Positions 30,207 through 39,788 of a stretch of 64,000 nt of DNA are shown here, one piece after another. A program made the position numbers and the translations under genes. This DNA comes from Thermodesulfobacteriota bacterium (GTDB lineage Bacteria; Desulfobacterota; Desulfobacteria; Desulfobacterales; Desulfosudaceae), in NCBI GenBank assembly GCA_040753795.1, contig JBFMDX010000004.1, positions 124,001 to 188,000 on the forward strand, given 5' to 3'. The notes under the pieces are model-generated. The model saw only the letters and a program-made list of their open reading frames with translations. It had not been told where the DNA came from and searched no databases. The first letter of the stretch is position 1. Every line of letters starts with the position of its first letter.

Positions 30207-31352
30207 TTATGCGCAGGTATCCGTGTCCGCAACTACCAGATTATCCCGGTGAATCACCTCATCATAGGATTTGTGGCCCAGCTTTTTTTCAATCTGGCTT
30301 GATTTTAATCCCATGATGGCACGAATGTCATCAGCGGAATAGTTCACCAGGCCGGTGGCAATGACGGCGCCGGTGCTGTTCTTGATCACTACCGGGGCGC
30401 CTTCGGTAAATTCACCGGAGACCGCCGTGATGCCGCTGGCCAGCAGGCTCTTTCCCCGGCCGGTGACGGCTCCGGCGGCGCCGTCGTCAATGGTGATCTC
30501 GCCTCTGGCTTTGACGCTGAAGGCGATCCAGCGTTTTTTTCCGCACATTTTCCGGGTCCTGGGCTCAAAGAAGGTGCCGGTCTCCACCCCGGAAAAAAGG
30601 CGGGTCAGGATGTCGTTTTTCCGGCCGTTGGCGATGATCATGGGCACGCCGGCGGCCATGACTTTTTTGGCCGCCCTGACTTTGCTCAGCATGCCGCCCC
30701 GGCCCAGGGGGCCGGGAATATCGCCAGCCGCCTGCTCCATTTTCGGTGTAATGGCGGACACATGATCCAGCAGCCGGGCGCCGGTGTCTTTGCGCGGATC
30801 CCGGTCATACAGACCGTCGGTATCCGTCAGGTTGATGAGGATGTCCGCGTCCATGAGCAGGGTGATCATGGCCGAGAGATTGTCGTTGTCCCCCAGCTTG
30901 ATCTCCTCCGTGGCTACGGTGTCGTTTTCGTTGATGATCGGCAAAACCTGCCAGGCCAGCAGGGTGTTGATGGTATTGCGGGCGTTGAGGTAGCGCTTGC
31001 GGTTGGTCAGGTCATCACTGGTCAGCAGGATCTGGGCCACCTGCCGGCCGAACCGGGCAAAGGCGTTTTCATATTCCATGATCAGGCCGGCCTGGCCCGT
31101 TGCCGCCACGGCCTGCCGTTTGGGCAGCTCCGAAGGCCGTTTGGCCAGGCCGAGCTTTTTTTCGCCGGCCGCCATGGCGCCGGAGGTCACGTAAATTATT
31201 TCAAGGCCGCGGTCCATCAGCGCGCTGATATCCTTGCTGATGGATTTGATGGTGGTCTCGTTGAGGCCGCGCTCTCCGGTCAGCACGCCGCTGCCGGCCT
31301 TGACGACGATTCTTCTGGCGCTATTCAGAAAGGTCTGTCGGGTCTGGTTCAT
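30207..31352 (-). CDS. proB: Glutamate 5-kinase
   Basis: A 381-residue protein with the amino-acid kinase domain ([70 protein letters not shown]). A C-terminal PUA domain (about 285-370) is included, as in the long ProB form. It phosphorylates glutamate in the first step of proline synthesis. Its 5' end overlaps the obgE 3' end by 32 bases. Feedback control by proline is known for the family. Confidence 0.96.
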   Translation of the reverse strand: MNQTRQTFLNSARRIVVKAGSGVLTGERGLNETTIKSISKDISALMDRGLEIIYVTSGAMAAGEKKLGLAKRPSELPKRQAVAATGQAGLIMEYENAFARFGRQVAQILLTSDDLTNRKRYLNARNTINTLLAWQVLPIINENDTVATEEIKLGDNDNLSAMITLLMDADILINLTDTDGLYDRDPRKDTGARLLDHVSAITPKMEQAAGDIPGPLGRGGMLSKVRAAKKVMAAGVPMIIANGRKNDILTRLFSGVETGTFFEPRTRKMCGKKRWIAFSVKARGEITIDDGAAGAVTGRGKSLLASGITAVSGEFTEGAPVVIKNSTGAVIATGLVNYSADDIRAIMGLKSSQIEKKLGHKSYDEVIHRDNLVVADTDTCA

Positions 31353-32346
31353 GATGTGTTGATACTATCGTAAATAAATGTTTTTTTAAATCCTCAATGC
31401 CTTTCCGGGCGGCCGCGGAAATCCGGAAGCAGGTTTGGAGCCCGGCGGCTTCGACGAACAGATCCGCCAGCTCGGCCGCCCCGGTGATATCCATCTTGTT
31501 TAACACCACCACCTGCGGCTTTTCAAGCAGATGCTTTCCGTACATGGCCAGCTCGTTGTTTATCGTCCGGTAGCCCCGCAGCGGGTCGTCTATATCAATG
31601 GCGGCCGCGTCAATGAGATGGACCAGGCAGCGCGTCCGCTCGATGTGCTTGAGAAACTGGATACCGAGCCCGGTGCCCGCGTGGGCGCCCTCGATCAGAC
31701 CCGGAATGTCCGCCACCGCGAAGGGTTCGCTGTCCCTGATCTGGACCATGCCGAGGTTGGGGGAAAGGGTGGTGAAGGGATAATCCCTGATGGCCGGGCG
31801 GGCTGCCGAAATGACGGAAAGCAGGGTGGATTTGCCGGCATTGGGAAGACCGATAATGCCGACATCGGCCAGCAGCTTAAGCTCGAGTTTTACCCTGGCC
31901 GACTGACCGGGTTCCCCGGGCTGGGCGAATTTCGGGGAGCGGTTGGTGGAGGTGGTGAAATGTTTGTTTCCTTTACCGCCCCGGCCGCCCTTAAGGAAAG
32001 TAAACGATTCGTTGGCCACGACCATGTCCGCGATAACCTGACCGGTTTCCGCGTCGGTTATGATGGTTCCGGGAGGGATGGGGACAATGGTGTCCTGGCC
32101 GTTTTTTCCGGTCTGCTGCCGGCCTTTGCCCGGGGCGCCGTTCTGGGCGGCGAAACTTCTTCTGGTTTTAAAGTAGTGAAGGGTGCGTTTGCCCGGGTCG
32201 GCTTTGAAGATGATGTCGCCGCCGTCACCGCCGTTGCCGCCGTCAGGACCTCCCAGGGGAATGTACTTTTCACGCCTGAAGCTGACGCAACCACTGCCGC
32301 CGTGACCGGAGCTGACAGAGATAATGGCTTCGTCAATAAATTTCAA
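31321..32346 (-). CDS. obgE: GTPase ObgE/CgtA
   Basis: A 341-residue protein. The glycine-rich Obg fold (about 1-158) has [20 protein letters not shown] and [18 protein letters not shown]. The G domain has [25 protein letters not shown] and NKMD. The variable C-terminal extension is short. It is an essential ribosome-associated GTPase. The start codon is TTG and overlaps the rpmA stop by four bases (TTGA), so translation is coupled to rpmA. The order rplU-rpmA-obgE-proB-proA is a classic one. Confidence 0.96.
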   Translation of the reverse strand: MKFIDEAIISVSSGHGGSGCVSFRREKYIPLGGPDGGNGGDGGDIIFKADPGKRTLHYFKTRRSFAAQNGAPGKGRQQTGKNGQDTIVPIPPGTIITDAETGQVIADMVVANESFTFLKGGRGGKGNKHFTTSTNRSPKFAQPGEPGQSARVKLELKLLADVGIIGLPNAGKSTLLSVISAARPAIRDYPFTTLSPNLGMVQIRDSEPFAVADIPGLIEGAHAGTGLGIQFLKHIERTRCLVHLIDAAAIDIDDPLRGYRTINNELAMYGKHLLEKPQVVVLNKMDITGAAELADLFVEAAGLQTCFRISAAARKGIEDLKKHLFTIVSTHHEPDPTDLSE

Positions 32347-32594
32347 GCTGCATAAACGCTGATTTTTTTCCGCTTGCCGGAGGCCTCAAAGGCAACCACG
32401 CCGTCAATTTTGGAAAACAGGGTATAGTCCTTGCCCAGCCCGACGTTGTTTCCGGGATGAAACTGGGTTCCCAGCTGGCGGACGATGATGCTGCCCGCCG
32501 TTACTTTCTGTCCGCCGAATCTTTTAACGCCCCGTCTCTGGCCCCGGCTGTCCCGGCCGTTTCTTGAGCTTCCGGCTGCTTTTTTATGAGCCAT
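32343..32594 (-). CDS. rpmA: 50S ribosomal protein L27
   Basis: An 83-residue basic protein beginning [20 protein letters not shown], the diagnostic L27 N-terminus, followed by [15 protein letters not shown] and [14 protein letters not shown]. It lies between rplU and obgE. It has no Firmicutes-style cleaved N-terminal extension. Confidence 0.97.
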   Translation of the reverse strand: MAHKKAAGSSRNGRDSRGQRRGVKRFGGQKVTAGSIIVRQLGTQFHPGNNVGLGKDYTLFSKIDGVVAFEASGKRKKISVYAA

Positions 32595-32647
32595 GTGTAC
32601 ACCTCAACAGTATGCTTAACTTTTATGACAACAATAAATCAGTCGTA

Positions 32648-32962
32648 TCAAGCGGCTTCGATGGCATCGACCTTGACGGCCGTGAAGGACTGTCGGTGTC
32701 CCTGGGTCTTTCGAAACCGTTTTCTTCGCCTGAACTTGAAAATAAGGACTTTTTTCGCCCTGTCCTGCTCAACGATGTGCGCCCGAACGGAAACGTTTTT
32801 CAGCAGGGGTTGCCCGATGCTGACCTTGTCGGCATCGGCAAACATAAGAACCTGGTCAAAAGAAACGGAATCCCCCACATCCCCGGGGATTTTTTCAATT
32901 CGCAAAACCTCGTCTTTTTCCACCCGGTACTGTTTTCCACCGGAAGCAATTACCGCGTACAT
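32648..32962 (-). CDS. rplU: 50S ribosomal protein L21
   Basis: A 104-residue protein starting MYAVIASGGKQYRVEKDEVL, the L21 signature, with KVLIFKFRRRKRFRKTQGHR near the C-terminus. It is first in the rplU-rpmA-obgE-proB-proA-nadD-rsfS-gpmI minus-strand run. The L27 gene follows after 53 bases. Confidence 0.97.
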   Translation of the reverse strand: MYAVIASGGKQYRVEKDEVLRIEKIPGDVGDSVSFDQVLMFADADKVSIGQPLLKNVSVRAHIVEQDRAKKVLIFKFRRRKRFRKTQGHRQSFTAVKVDAIEAA

Positions 32963-33077
32963 GACAACTCCTTACCCTTTTGATAACGATCTTTCGTTTT
33001 ATAAAAACACCTTATATTATTTAATAAACATGGATTGTCAAGCAAAAACTGCCTGAAGAGTGATTTTGAAACAGGGA

Positions 33078-33698
33078 TTAGAGATTCAGTGCTTCTGTCC
33101 GGAATATACCCGGCGCGAACAGATCGACAATTTCGTCGGCCAGGCTTTCGGTGTTGATTTTTAGCGCGTCCTTGTTCGCTTTTAAAAGGGCAAAATAAAC
33201 CGAACTGAAAATAGCGCCGACCATCATTTCACCGACATGGGTCACGTTCAGGTTTTCTTTGATGTGGTTATTGTGCATGCCCAGCTTGAAGTCATTGTAA
33301 GCGATGATGATAATTTTTTCTTCGAGTTTCCGGGTGGCTTCAGCCAGTTCCGTCGGCAATCCAAATCCCATGGTCATGGCGATATTGAAGATGTCCGGGT
33401 CGGCCACCAGGAACGCCACCGTTGTTCTGATGCGAAGCCGCAGGTAGTTGATCGGCGTGATCGTTTTGAGGTCAACCGCCGATATATCCTTTAAAATGGA
33501 TATCTCCCATTGCTGGTAGGCGTTTTCCAGCAGGGTGATAAAAATATCCTGTTTGTTTTTAAAATACTGATAGATCGTTCCCCGGGCGATCTGGGCTTCC
33601 TTGGTAATATCCGAAATCTGGGTGCGGTAATAACCGTAGGTTGAAAAAAGCCGTTTGGAGCAATCCAGAATCAGTTGTTTGCGTTCTTCCGCTTTCAT
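33078..33698 (-). CDS. TetR/AcrR family transcriptional regulator
   Basis: A 206-residue regulator. The N-terminal helix-turn-helix is KEAQIARGTIYQYFKNKQDI (about residues 31-50), in standard TetR context with an RKQLILDCSKRLFSTYGYY first helix. The C-terminal domain is all-helical ligand-binding. It is divergent from the SCP2/acyl-CoA synthetase/thiolase genes and faces a 417-base gap containing an 18-bp perfect palindrome. Control of that lipid unit in response to an acyl-CoA-like ligand is a reasonable inference. Confidence 0.9.
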   Translation of the reverse strand: MKAEERKQLILDCSKRLFSTYGYYRTQISDITKEAQIARGTIYQYFKNKQDIFITLLENAYQQWEISILKDISAVDLKTITPINYLRLRIRTTVAFLVADPDIFNIAMTMGFGLPTELAEATRKLEEKIIIIAYNDFKLGMHNNHIKENLNVTHVGEMMVGAIFSSVYFALLKANKDALKINTESLADEIVDLFAPGIFRTEALNL

Positions 33699-33812
33699 TT
33701 TATATATATCCTTGATGTCTCTGTTTTTAATTCGTCAAAAACATGTTCCCGAGTTTTAGTGCCAAGTCGCCTCCAAGTCCAGAGCGAAACATAAACGAGC
33801 GTATTTTTTTTG

Positions 33813-33855
33813 TTGACAAGCGAACAACAAAAACATAGAACTGACATGTCAGTTC
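33813..33855 (+). promoter_or_regulatory. Promoter overlapped by a perfect 18-bp palindromic operator
   Basis: TTGACA at 33813-33818, a 17-base spacer and TAGAAC at 33836-33841. The perfect palindrome GAACTGACATGTCAGTTC occupies 33838-33855, covering the -10 element and likely start point. Size and symmetry fit a TetR-family dimer site, and the regulator gene is next door. It would control plus-strand transcription toward the SCP2 gene. Confidence 0.65.
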
Positions 33856-34037
33856 AATTTTTATGAATTGTAAACTGCCAAAAAACAAAAGTCAACATAC
33901 GGAGGCATCCTTTTTTTCAAATTGCAGGATGAACTCGTAAAAAAATTAAAAATGGACGGAAGGAGGTGGTAAAGCAGGCAGTTTGACATGTCCATGCGCC
34001 GATCCGGCAGTCGGCGGGTGAACATAAGATTTTCTGG

Positions 34038-34067
34038 TTGACAGATACCATATGGGATGAATATAAC
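34038..34067 (+). promoter_or_regulatory. Second promoter with CCATATGG operator-like element
   Basis: TTGACA at 34038-34043, an 18-base spacer and TATAAC at 34062-34067, about 50 bases ahead of the SCP2 start. The spacer holds a CCATATGG core at 34048-34055. The 17 bases 34046-34062 recur as an exact inverted copy at 34708-34724, ahead of the acyl-CoA synthetase gene. Confidence 0.55.
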
Positions 34068-34116
34068 TTAAAAATTTTAGGACATTCAACAATGTCCGGA
34101 CAGGAGAAAAGGTATT

Positions 34117-34677
34117 ATGGATATTCCGACGGGATTGAGTATTAAAGATTTACTGCTGGATTTTTCACCCAAAATGGCCAAAGAAATGATCGCCAAGAGC
34201 GGCGCTGCCGCTGAACTGGCGGACACCGAGTTTTCCATGGTGGTGGATGTTTCCGGAACCAAGTATAGCTATGTGGTTAAAAACGGAAAGGATTTTGACG
34301 TCAAGGAAGGTTCTCTGGACAAGCCCATGGTGGTTATCGGCATTGCCGAAGAAGACCTGAAGAAGATGATCGAAACCAACAGCCTGGATATGCTCCTGGG
34401 CATTCAGAGCGACCTGAACAAGAGAAAGTATCAGGCCCTCAAGAGCCTGAAGGGAAAAATGACGGCGAAACTGGCCAATGCCGATGGTAGCGTCGTTACC
34501 ATCTCCACGGTCTTCAACGGATCGGAAACCCCGGCGGCGACATTCAAGATGAAGATGTCCGATTCCATCGCCCTGGTCAAAAAAGAGACCAACCCGGTCA
34601 ATCTGTTCATGTCCGGCGGCATGCAGATCGAAGGCGACATGGCCTTTGCCATGCAGACCCAGCCGCTGTTTACTTAA
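34117..34677 (+). CDS. SCP2 sterol-binding domain protein
   Basis: A 186-residue soluble protein with an AGGAGAAAAGG site ahead of the ATG. The pattern FSMVVDVSGTKYSYVVKNGK, the acidic linker EEDLKKMIETNSLDMLLG, and the C-terminal NLFMSGGMQIEGDMAFAM match the SCP2 fold; the last is the G-x-M-x-I-x-G-D motif of the family. SCP2 domains bind sterols, fatty acids or acyl-CoAs. Placement before an acyl-CoA ligase and thiolase supports a lipid carrier role in beta-oxidation. There is no signal peptide. Confidence 0.85.
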   Translation: MDIPTGLSIKDLLLDFSPKMAKEMIAKSGAAAELADTEFSMVVDVSGTKYSYVVKNGKDFDVKEGSLDKPMVVIGIAEEDLKKMIETNSLDMLLGIQSDLNKRKYQALKSLKGKMTAKLANADGSVVTISTVFNGSETPAATFKMKMSDSIALVKKETNPVNLFMSGGMQIEGDMAFAMQTQPLFT

Positions 34678-34707
34678 TAAGAAGTGGTTTTTGGAAGTTT
34701 TTATTTC

Positions 34708-34724
34708 ATTCATCCCATATGGTA
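34708..34724 (-). promoter_or_regulatory. Inverted copy of the CCATATGG operator-like element
   Basis: The sequence ATTCATCCCATATGGTA is the exact reverse complement of 34046-34062. It lies 46 bases ahead of the acyl-CoA synthetase start, in the gap after the SCP2 gene. A shared regulator site is the simplest reading. Confidence 0.5.
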
Positions 34725-34770
34725 ATTCAACAGAACGTTTTATGAACCTGCCGACAGAAGGAGATGCGCC

Positions 34771-36636
34771 TTGACTGCGAAAATGCCGTGGCTCAAAGAG
34801 TACAAGGTCTTTGGTATCCCCGAAACGCTGGCCCCTTATCCGGACAAACCGGTCGGCTCCATTCTGGATGAAGCCGCCCGCATGTTCAAGCGGACCGGGG
34901 TGATCCAGAACAATTTTAAAATGACCTATCCCGAGGTGAAGGATCATGCCGATCGACTGGCCTGTGCCCTGGTCGACAAAGGACTGAAAAAAGGCGACCG
35001 GGTGGCGACGATTCTGCCCACGTCCATTCAGTTCTTCATCGCGGATTATGCCATTGCCAAGGCAGGGCTGGTTCAGATACCGAGCAGCAATCTGGAGCCG
35101 CCGGCCCATCTGGAGCATAAATTTTCCAAGGGAACGCCCCGGGCCATTATCTGCCTGGACGAGGACCTGGCCGAGGTGAAGCAGGTCATGGAAAAGGTGA
35201 AAATCGAATACCTGATTGTCACCAGGCTGGATGACTACTCCCTGGCGCCGCCGGCAAAACATGCCGATCTGGGTATGGCCAACGCCTTCTGGATGACCGA
35301 TCTGATCCGGGCAACCGAACCGAGGCCGCTGAATATCACCTTTGACGTGGAGAAAGACCTGGAACTGCTGCTGTTCACCGGCGGCACCACCGGGCTTCCC
35401 AAGGGTTGCATGCTGACGCACCGGAATATTTACGCCAACGCGATCCAGTCCAGCTGGGCCCAGGGTGCGGCCAGCCGGGTGGTCAGAGGGGCCATTTCGG
35501 TTCTGTTCGGCCTGCCCATGTTTCACTCTTACGGTCATATTATTCTGCATGTTCTGACTATCCTGGGAGCCGACCAGATTCTGATTACCGACGCCCGGGA
35601 CACCAAGACCATGGTGGATATGATCAAAAAGTACCGGCCGCTCATGCAGATGGGCGTGCCCACGCAGTTTCTGAAAATTGCTCATGAAGAACTGCAGGGC
35701 ATGGGCATGCTCGGCATTTCGGGCTCCGCGCCCCTGCCGCCGAGTACCCAGGCGGAGTTTGAGAAAAAATCCAGTGGCGCCATCATGGAAGGCTACGGCC
35801 TTTCGGAGATGTCACCCTGTACGCACCTGAACACGTCGTTTCTCGTCAGGCTGGCCGGCGGCCGGCTGCCGCAACAGCTCAACAGCGCCTTTTTGAGCTT
35901 TCCGGGCGTGGCGCCGGTCGTCAATCAGGGGCTGCGACTGGTGGGCAGCAAGACCATCGGCACCGTGGCCGGCAAGTTTATCTCCTTCAAGGTCAAGAGC
36001 ACCGGCGGGGAAAAGAAGAAGAAATCCTCCGGCGAGAAAAGAGGCGCGGTGGGCATTCCCTTTCCGGACACGGAGATCATGCTGATCGACGTGGATTCGG
36101 GCGTGCCGCTGACCGACGAAGAAATTCTGGCCGGTAAAAGAGGCGAAATGTGCCTGAAAGGACCCCAGCGGATGCTGGGCTACTGGCCGGACCCCGGCAA
36201 CGGGCTGGACGAGAACGGTTATGTCCGTACCGGAGACGTGGTGACCGTGGACAAGGACGGCTATTTTTATATCGTTGACCGGACCAAGGACATGGTCAAT
36301 GTTTCCGGATATAAAGTATATACCAGAGAAATCGATGATATCCTGTGTTCCCATCCCAAGGTGGAAATGGCGGCAACCGTCGGCATTCCCGACCCGGACC
36401 GGGAAGGCAGCGAGCGGGTGGTCGCCTACGTGCAGCCCAAAGCCGCCTACATGGACACGCTGAAACCCGATGAAATCATAGACTTTTTAAAAGAGCAGGT
36501 GGCCAAATACGCTGTTCCCAAAGCGGTTCAGATCGTGGAAACCATGCCCCTGACGGAGGTCCAGAAGCTGGACAAAAAGCGGGTAAGGGCCCTGGCCACG
36601 GAAATGTTTGCGGACAGAATAAAAAGTCACCCATAA
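34771..36636 (+). CDS. AMP-binding long-chain acyl-CoA synthetase
   Basis: About 621 residues; the TTG start is chosen because GAAGGAG lies at ideal spacing, with ATG 34783 as the alternative. ANL-family motifs are visible: the P-loop-like LLLFTGGTTGLPKGCMLTH, MEGYGLSEMSPCTH (A5), GYVRTGDVVTVDKDGYFYIV (A8 hinge) and VQKLDKKRVR with the catalytic Lys (A10). An unusual Lys-rich stretch (GEKKKKSSGEKR) precedes the A6-A7 region near residue 415. The enzyme activates fatty or other carboxylic acids to CoA thioesters. It lies between SCP2 and thiolase genes. Confidence 0.9.
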   Translation: MTAKMPWLKEYKVFGIPETLAPYPDKPVGSILDEAARMFKRTGVIQNNFKMTYPEVKDHADRLACALVDKGLKKGDRVATILPTSIQFFIADYAIAKAGLVQIPSSNLEPPAHLEHKFSKGTPRAIICLDEDLAEVKQVMEKVKIEYLIVTRLDDYSLAPPAKHADLGMANAFWMTDLIRATEPRPLNITFDVEKDLELLLFTGGTTGLPKGCMLTHRNIYANAIQSSWAQGAASRVVRGAISVLFGLPMFHSYGHIILHVLTILGADQILITDARDTKTMVDMIKKYRPLMQMGVPTQFLKIAHEELQGMGMLGISGSAPLPPSTQAEFEKKSSGAIMEGYGLSEMSPCTHLNTSFLVRLAGGRLPQQLNSAFLSFPGVAPVVNQGLRLVGSKTIGTVAGKFISFKVKSTGGEKKKKSSGEKRGAVGIPFPDTEIMLIDVDSGVPLTDEEILAGKRGEMCLKGPQRMLGYWPDPGNGLDENGYVRTGDVVTVDKDGYFYIVDRTKDMVNVSGYKVYTREIDDILCSHPKVEMAATVGIPDPDREGSERVVAYVQPKAAYMDTLKPDEIIDFLKEQVAKYAVPKAVQIVETMPLTEVQKLDKKRVRALATEMFADRIKSHP

Positions 36637-36670
36637 TAAAAGAAAATATTCCAAGAGAGGAGCTGTTGTC

Positions 36671-37849
36671 ATGCAAGAATGTGTCATTGTTGATGGCGTA
36701 AGAACACCCAACGGTAGAGCCCACGCGGAAAAAGGCTGGTTCAGGAAAAAACGTCCGGATGAGCTACTGACGGCCGCCTATGACGGTCTGTTTGCCCGTA
36801 ACCAGCAGGTCAAACCCGAGGATGTGGATGCGGTTCTGGTCGGCTGCGCCAATCCATCCGGTATGCAGAACGATATCGGCCGGCTGGGCTGGCTGGCCGG
36901 AGGGTATCCGGACAGCGTTCCCAGCAACACCATTACCAACCAGTGCCCCTCCGGCATGTCCGCCACCATGCACGCCGCCCGGGCCATCATGACCGGTGAA
37001 GCCGACATCATGATTGCCGCCGGCGTCGAGGACATGGAAAAAGTGGCCATGGGCGCCAACATGGATTTCCCGCCCCGGCTGTTCAACCGCTACAACCTCA
37101 TGGAATTCCCCATGGGCGCCACCGCGGAAAAAGTGGCCGAGCTGTATAAGATCGCCCGTGAGGACATGGACAACATGGCCGCCTGGTCAAACATCAAAGC
37201 CGCGGCCGCCCGCAATGCCGGCAAGTTCAAGAACGAGATCATCCCGGTCATGGGCGTTAACGATGCCGGTGAGGAATTCCTGGTGGAGCATGACCAGTGG
37301 ATCCGCGACAAGGTCGACCGGGAAAAGATGAAGACCATGGCCTCCCCCTTCAAGCCGGGCGGAAACGTCACCGCGGCGACCTCCTCCCCGCTGACCCAGG
37401 GCGCCTGCTGCCTGCTGCTCATGAGCCGCAAGAAAGCCGATCAGCTGGGCTGCTCCTACACCTACAAATACAGCTACGGCGTTCTCGGCGGCTGCGATCC
37501 CTCCATCATGGGCGTGGCGCCGGTTCCGGCCGTTCAGAAACTGTTCAAGAGAACCGGCCTGTCCCCCAAGGATATCGGCGCGGTTGAATTAAACGAAGCC
37601 TTTGCCAGCCAGGCCCTGGCCTGCATCAGGGAGCTGAAGCTGGACAAGGACAACGCCCCCTTTGACAAGGTCAATGTCTGGGGCGGCGCCATCGCCCTGG
37701 GCCATCCCCTGGGAGAATCCGGGGCCCGTATCATCATCACCCTGCTTAATGTGCTGAAGACGGAATTCCCCAACGAGAAATACGGCCTGGCTTCCCTGTG
37801 CGGCGCCTTCGGCAACGGCGCGGCCCTGCTGGTCGAAAAAGTTTCGTAA
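36671..37849 (+). CDS. Thiolase (acetyl-CoA acyltransferase)
   Basis: A 392-residue thiolase with GAGAGGAG ahead of the start. The nucleophilic Cys lies in NTITNQCPSGMSATMHAA near residue 90. ELNEAFASQALACIREL, WGGAIALGHPLGESGAR with the catalytic His, and ASLCGAFGNGAALLVE with the second catalytic Cys are present. Note the CGAFGNG motif in place of the usual CIGGGQG, as in some FadA-like enzymes. It catalyses thiolytic cleavage in beta-oxidation. A strong terminator follows. Confidence 0.93.
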   Translation: MQECVIVDGVRTPNGRAHAEKGWFRKKRPDELLTAAYDGLFARNQQVKPEDVDAVLVGCANPSGMQNDIGRLGWLAGGYPDSVPSNTITNQCPSGMSATMHAARAIMTGEADIMIAAGVEDMEKVAMGANMDFPPRLFNRYNLMEFPMGATAEKVAELYKIAREDMDNMAAWSNIKAAAARNAGKFKNEIIPVMGVNDAGEEFLVEHDQWIRDKVDREKMKTMASPFKPGGNVTAATSSPLTQGACCLLLMSRKKADQLGCSYTYKYSYGVLGGCDPSIMGVAPVPAVQKLFKRTGLSPKDIGAVELNEAFASQALACIRELKLDKDNAPFDKVNVWGGAIALGHPLGESGARIIITLLNVLKTEFPNEKYGLASLCGAFGNGAALLVEKVS

Positions 37850-37874
37850 TCACCATCTGTAATTTGTAGGCAAT

Positions 37875-37913
37875 AAAAGCCGGCCGGCGCGGAATCAGTA
37901 CCGGCCGGCTTTT
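37875..37913 (+). terminator. Rho-independent terminator after the thiolase gene
   Basis: A perfect 13-bp stem (37875-37887 with 37901-37913) with a GC-rich core, a 13-base loop and a trailing T tract. It ends the SCP2-ligase-thiolase unit before the TonB receptor gene. Confidence 0.85.
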
Positions 37914-37940
37914 TGCTTTTCAACTTTGAGGAGAGCCCTG

Positions 37941-39776
37941 ATGAACCGACTGGTTTTCATGCTGATACTGATCGTTGTTCCGCTGACCTGGATACAGACC
38001 GTCGCCTCCGTCCGCGCCGAGGAAACCGCTGATAACAGTTACCGGCTGGAAGACATGGTGGTCACCGCCACCCGACAGGAAACCTCCAGGCAGGACGTGG
38101 CGGCGAACATCACGGTGATCGACCGGGCGGCCATCGAGCGCATACCCGCGGCCACGGTCGGGGAAGTGCTTCAGTATATACCCGGCGTTTCCATGGAATT
38201 TGCCGGGGGGCCGGGGGCCCTGGCCACGACCCGGATCCAGGGGTCTGAAACCCGGCACGTGGCGGTCTATGTGGACGGCGTACCTCAAAACACGCTGGCC
38301 AACCCCCTGACGGACCTCAGCAGCCTGACGGTCGAGAACATCGAGCGGATCGAGGTTTACAAAGGCGCGGCCTCCTCGGCCTGGGGGTCGTCCCTGGGCG
38401 GGGTCATCAACATCATCACCAGAACGCCGGACCCGGGCAAAGCCATCGGGGCGGTTGCCCGATCCTCCTATGGCAAGGCCGACACCACCAAAAACTCGGT
38501 CCAGATCAGCGGCTCACCGGACCGGTTCGGGTATTTTCTGTCCGCGACCGGTAATCAGAGCGATGGATTCGAGGACCATTCCGCCTATGATCAGACCGCT
38601 TTCTATGGCAAGTTCAACTATGATCTCACGGATGCCAGCCGGGTGAATTTTGTCTGGAGCGACGATGACCTGCACAATGATGCGGCTTACGTCAGTTATC
38701 CGGATTTCTGGGACGACATCGACCAGGACCAGTCCTACCAGCGACTGCTTTTTGAAACCCGGTTCTCCGACCGGCTCGGCCTCTCGGTGGAAGGCCGCCA
38801 TCATTATTATGACACCCACATCGAAGATGTTTACGCCGACCACCGGGAAATCTACAATGATTATGATGAAACCACCTGGGGCGGGAGCGCCAGGCTCAAC
38901 TGGACCCCGAGCGAGGCCCATGACCTCAACCTGGGGTTCGACGGCGACTCCGGGCGGTTTGACTGGATCAATTACGCCGAAACATATTCCACCCGGAACT
39001 GGGCAACCTATGCCAACGACACCTTCACCCGGGACCAGTTCACGGTAAACGCCGGGCTGCGCTATGACGACAACCAGGATTTCGGGTCGGCCGTGAGCCC
39101 CGCGGCCGGGGTTGTCTATCGCCTGTTAAACGATCAGGCCCTGGTGCGGGCCCAGGTGGCCAGGGGATTTTCCGCGCCGCCCGCCGCCTGGGTCAAGGAC
39201 CCCGTTTACGGCACCGAAGACCTGGACCCGGAAACCGCCACCAATTATCAGGTGGGCACGGAGTTTCGCTTCTGCCGGATCCTGCGGCTGGAAATCAACA
39301 CCTTTTACGCGGACGTGGAAGACCTCATCCGGTATGTTCCGGACACCCGGAAATACGAAAATATCGATGAGGTCACCCGGAAGGGGCTGGAAAGCACCCT
39401 TTCCGCGGCCTTTGACTTCGGCCTGAGCCTGGCCGTTTCCGCAAGCTTTACCGACGTGGAGGATGAAACCACCCATAAGGAGGTGAAGGACATCCCCACG
39501 GATCAGTACCAGGTGTCCGCGCTTTACAACTGGCGGTGGATGACCCATTCCCTGCTCGGCAAATATATGGATTACAACTCCACCTTCCCGGAAACCAAAG
39601 ACAGAAAATTCGTGTTCGACTATCTGTTCAAGGCCCGGCTGCCCCAAATCCGGTATCTGGATCAGGCGGAGGTGTTCTGCGCCGTCTACAACCTGTTTGA
39701 CGCCACCACCATCTACCGGTACGACTGGCCCCAGCCGGACCGGTGGGCGGAGGCGGGGATCCGGCTGGCGTTGTAG
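37941..39776 (+). CDS. TonB-dependent outer-membrane receptor
   Basis: A 611-residue protein starting at ATG 37941 behind GAGGAG. The signal peptide ends near residue 27 (SVRAEE). A TonB-box-like EDMVVTATR is followed by the plug domain (about 35-150), including IPAATVGEVLQYIPGVSM, VAVYVDGVPQN and SAWGSSLGGVINIITRTP. The remaining 450 residues form the beta-barrel. It most resembles BtuB/FepA-type receptors of corrinoids, siderophores or metals. The substrate cannot be read from sequence. A solute-binding lipoprotein gene is convergent 12 bases downstream. Confidence 0.92.
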   Translation: MNRLVFMLILIVVPLTWIQTVASVRAEETADNSYRLEDMVVTATRQETSRQDVAANITVIDRAAIERIPAATVGEVLQYIPGVSMEFAGGPGALATTRIQGSETRHVAVYVDGVPQNTLANPLTDLSSLTVENIERIEVYKGAASSAWGSSLGGVINIITRTPDPGKAIGAVARSSYGKADTTKNSVQISGSPDRFGYFLSATGNQSDGFEDHSAYDQTAFYGKFNYDLTDASRVNFVWSDDDLHNDAAYVSYPDFWDDIDQDQSYQRLLFETRFSDRLGLSVEGRHHYYDTHIEDVYADHREIYNDYDETTWGGSARLNWTPSEAHDLNLGFDGDSGRFDWINYAETYSTRNWATYANDTFTRDQFTVNAGLRYDDNQDFGSAVSPAAGVVYRLLNDQALVRAQVARGFSAPPAAWVKDPVYGTEDLDPETATNYQVGTEFRFCRILRLEINTFYADVEDLIRYVPDTRKYENIDEVTRKGLESTLSAAFDFGLSLAVSASFTDVEDETTHKEVKDIPTDQYQVSALYNWRWMTHSLLGKYMDYNSTFPETKDRKFVFDYLFKARLPQIRYLDQAEVFCAVYNLFDATTIYRYDWPQPDRWAEAGIRLAL

Positions 39777-39788
39777 TATCTGTCTGGA

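Noticed and set aside
34165-35685. A 506-residue open frame on the minus strand across the SCP2 and ligase genes
   Set aside because: It spans two well-supported genes and an intergenic promoter element; composition is His/Gly/Gln-rich without motifs.
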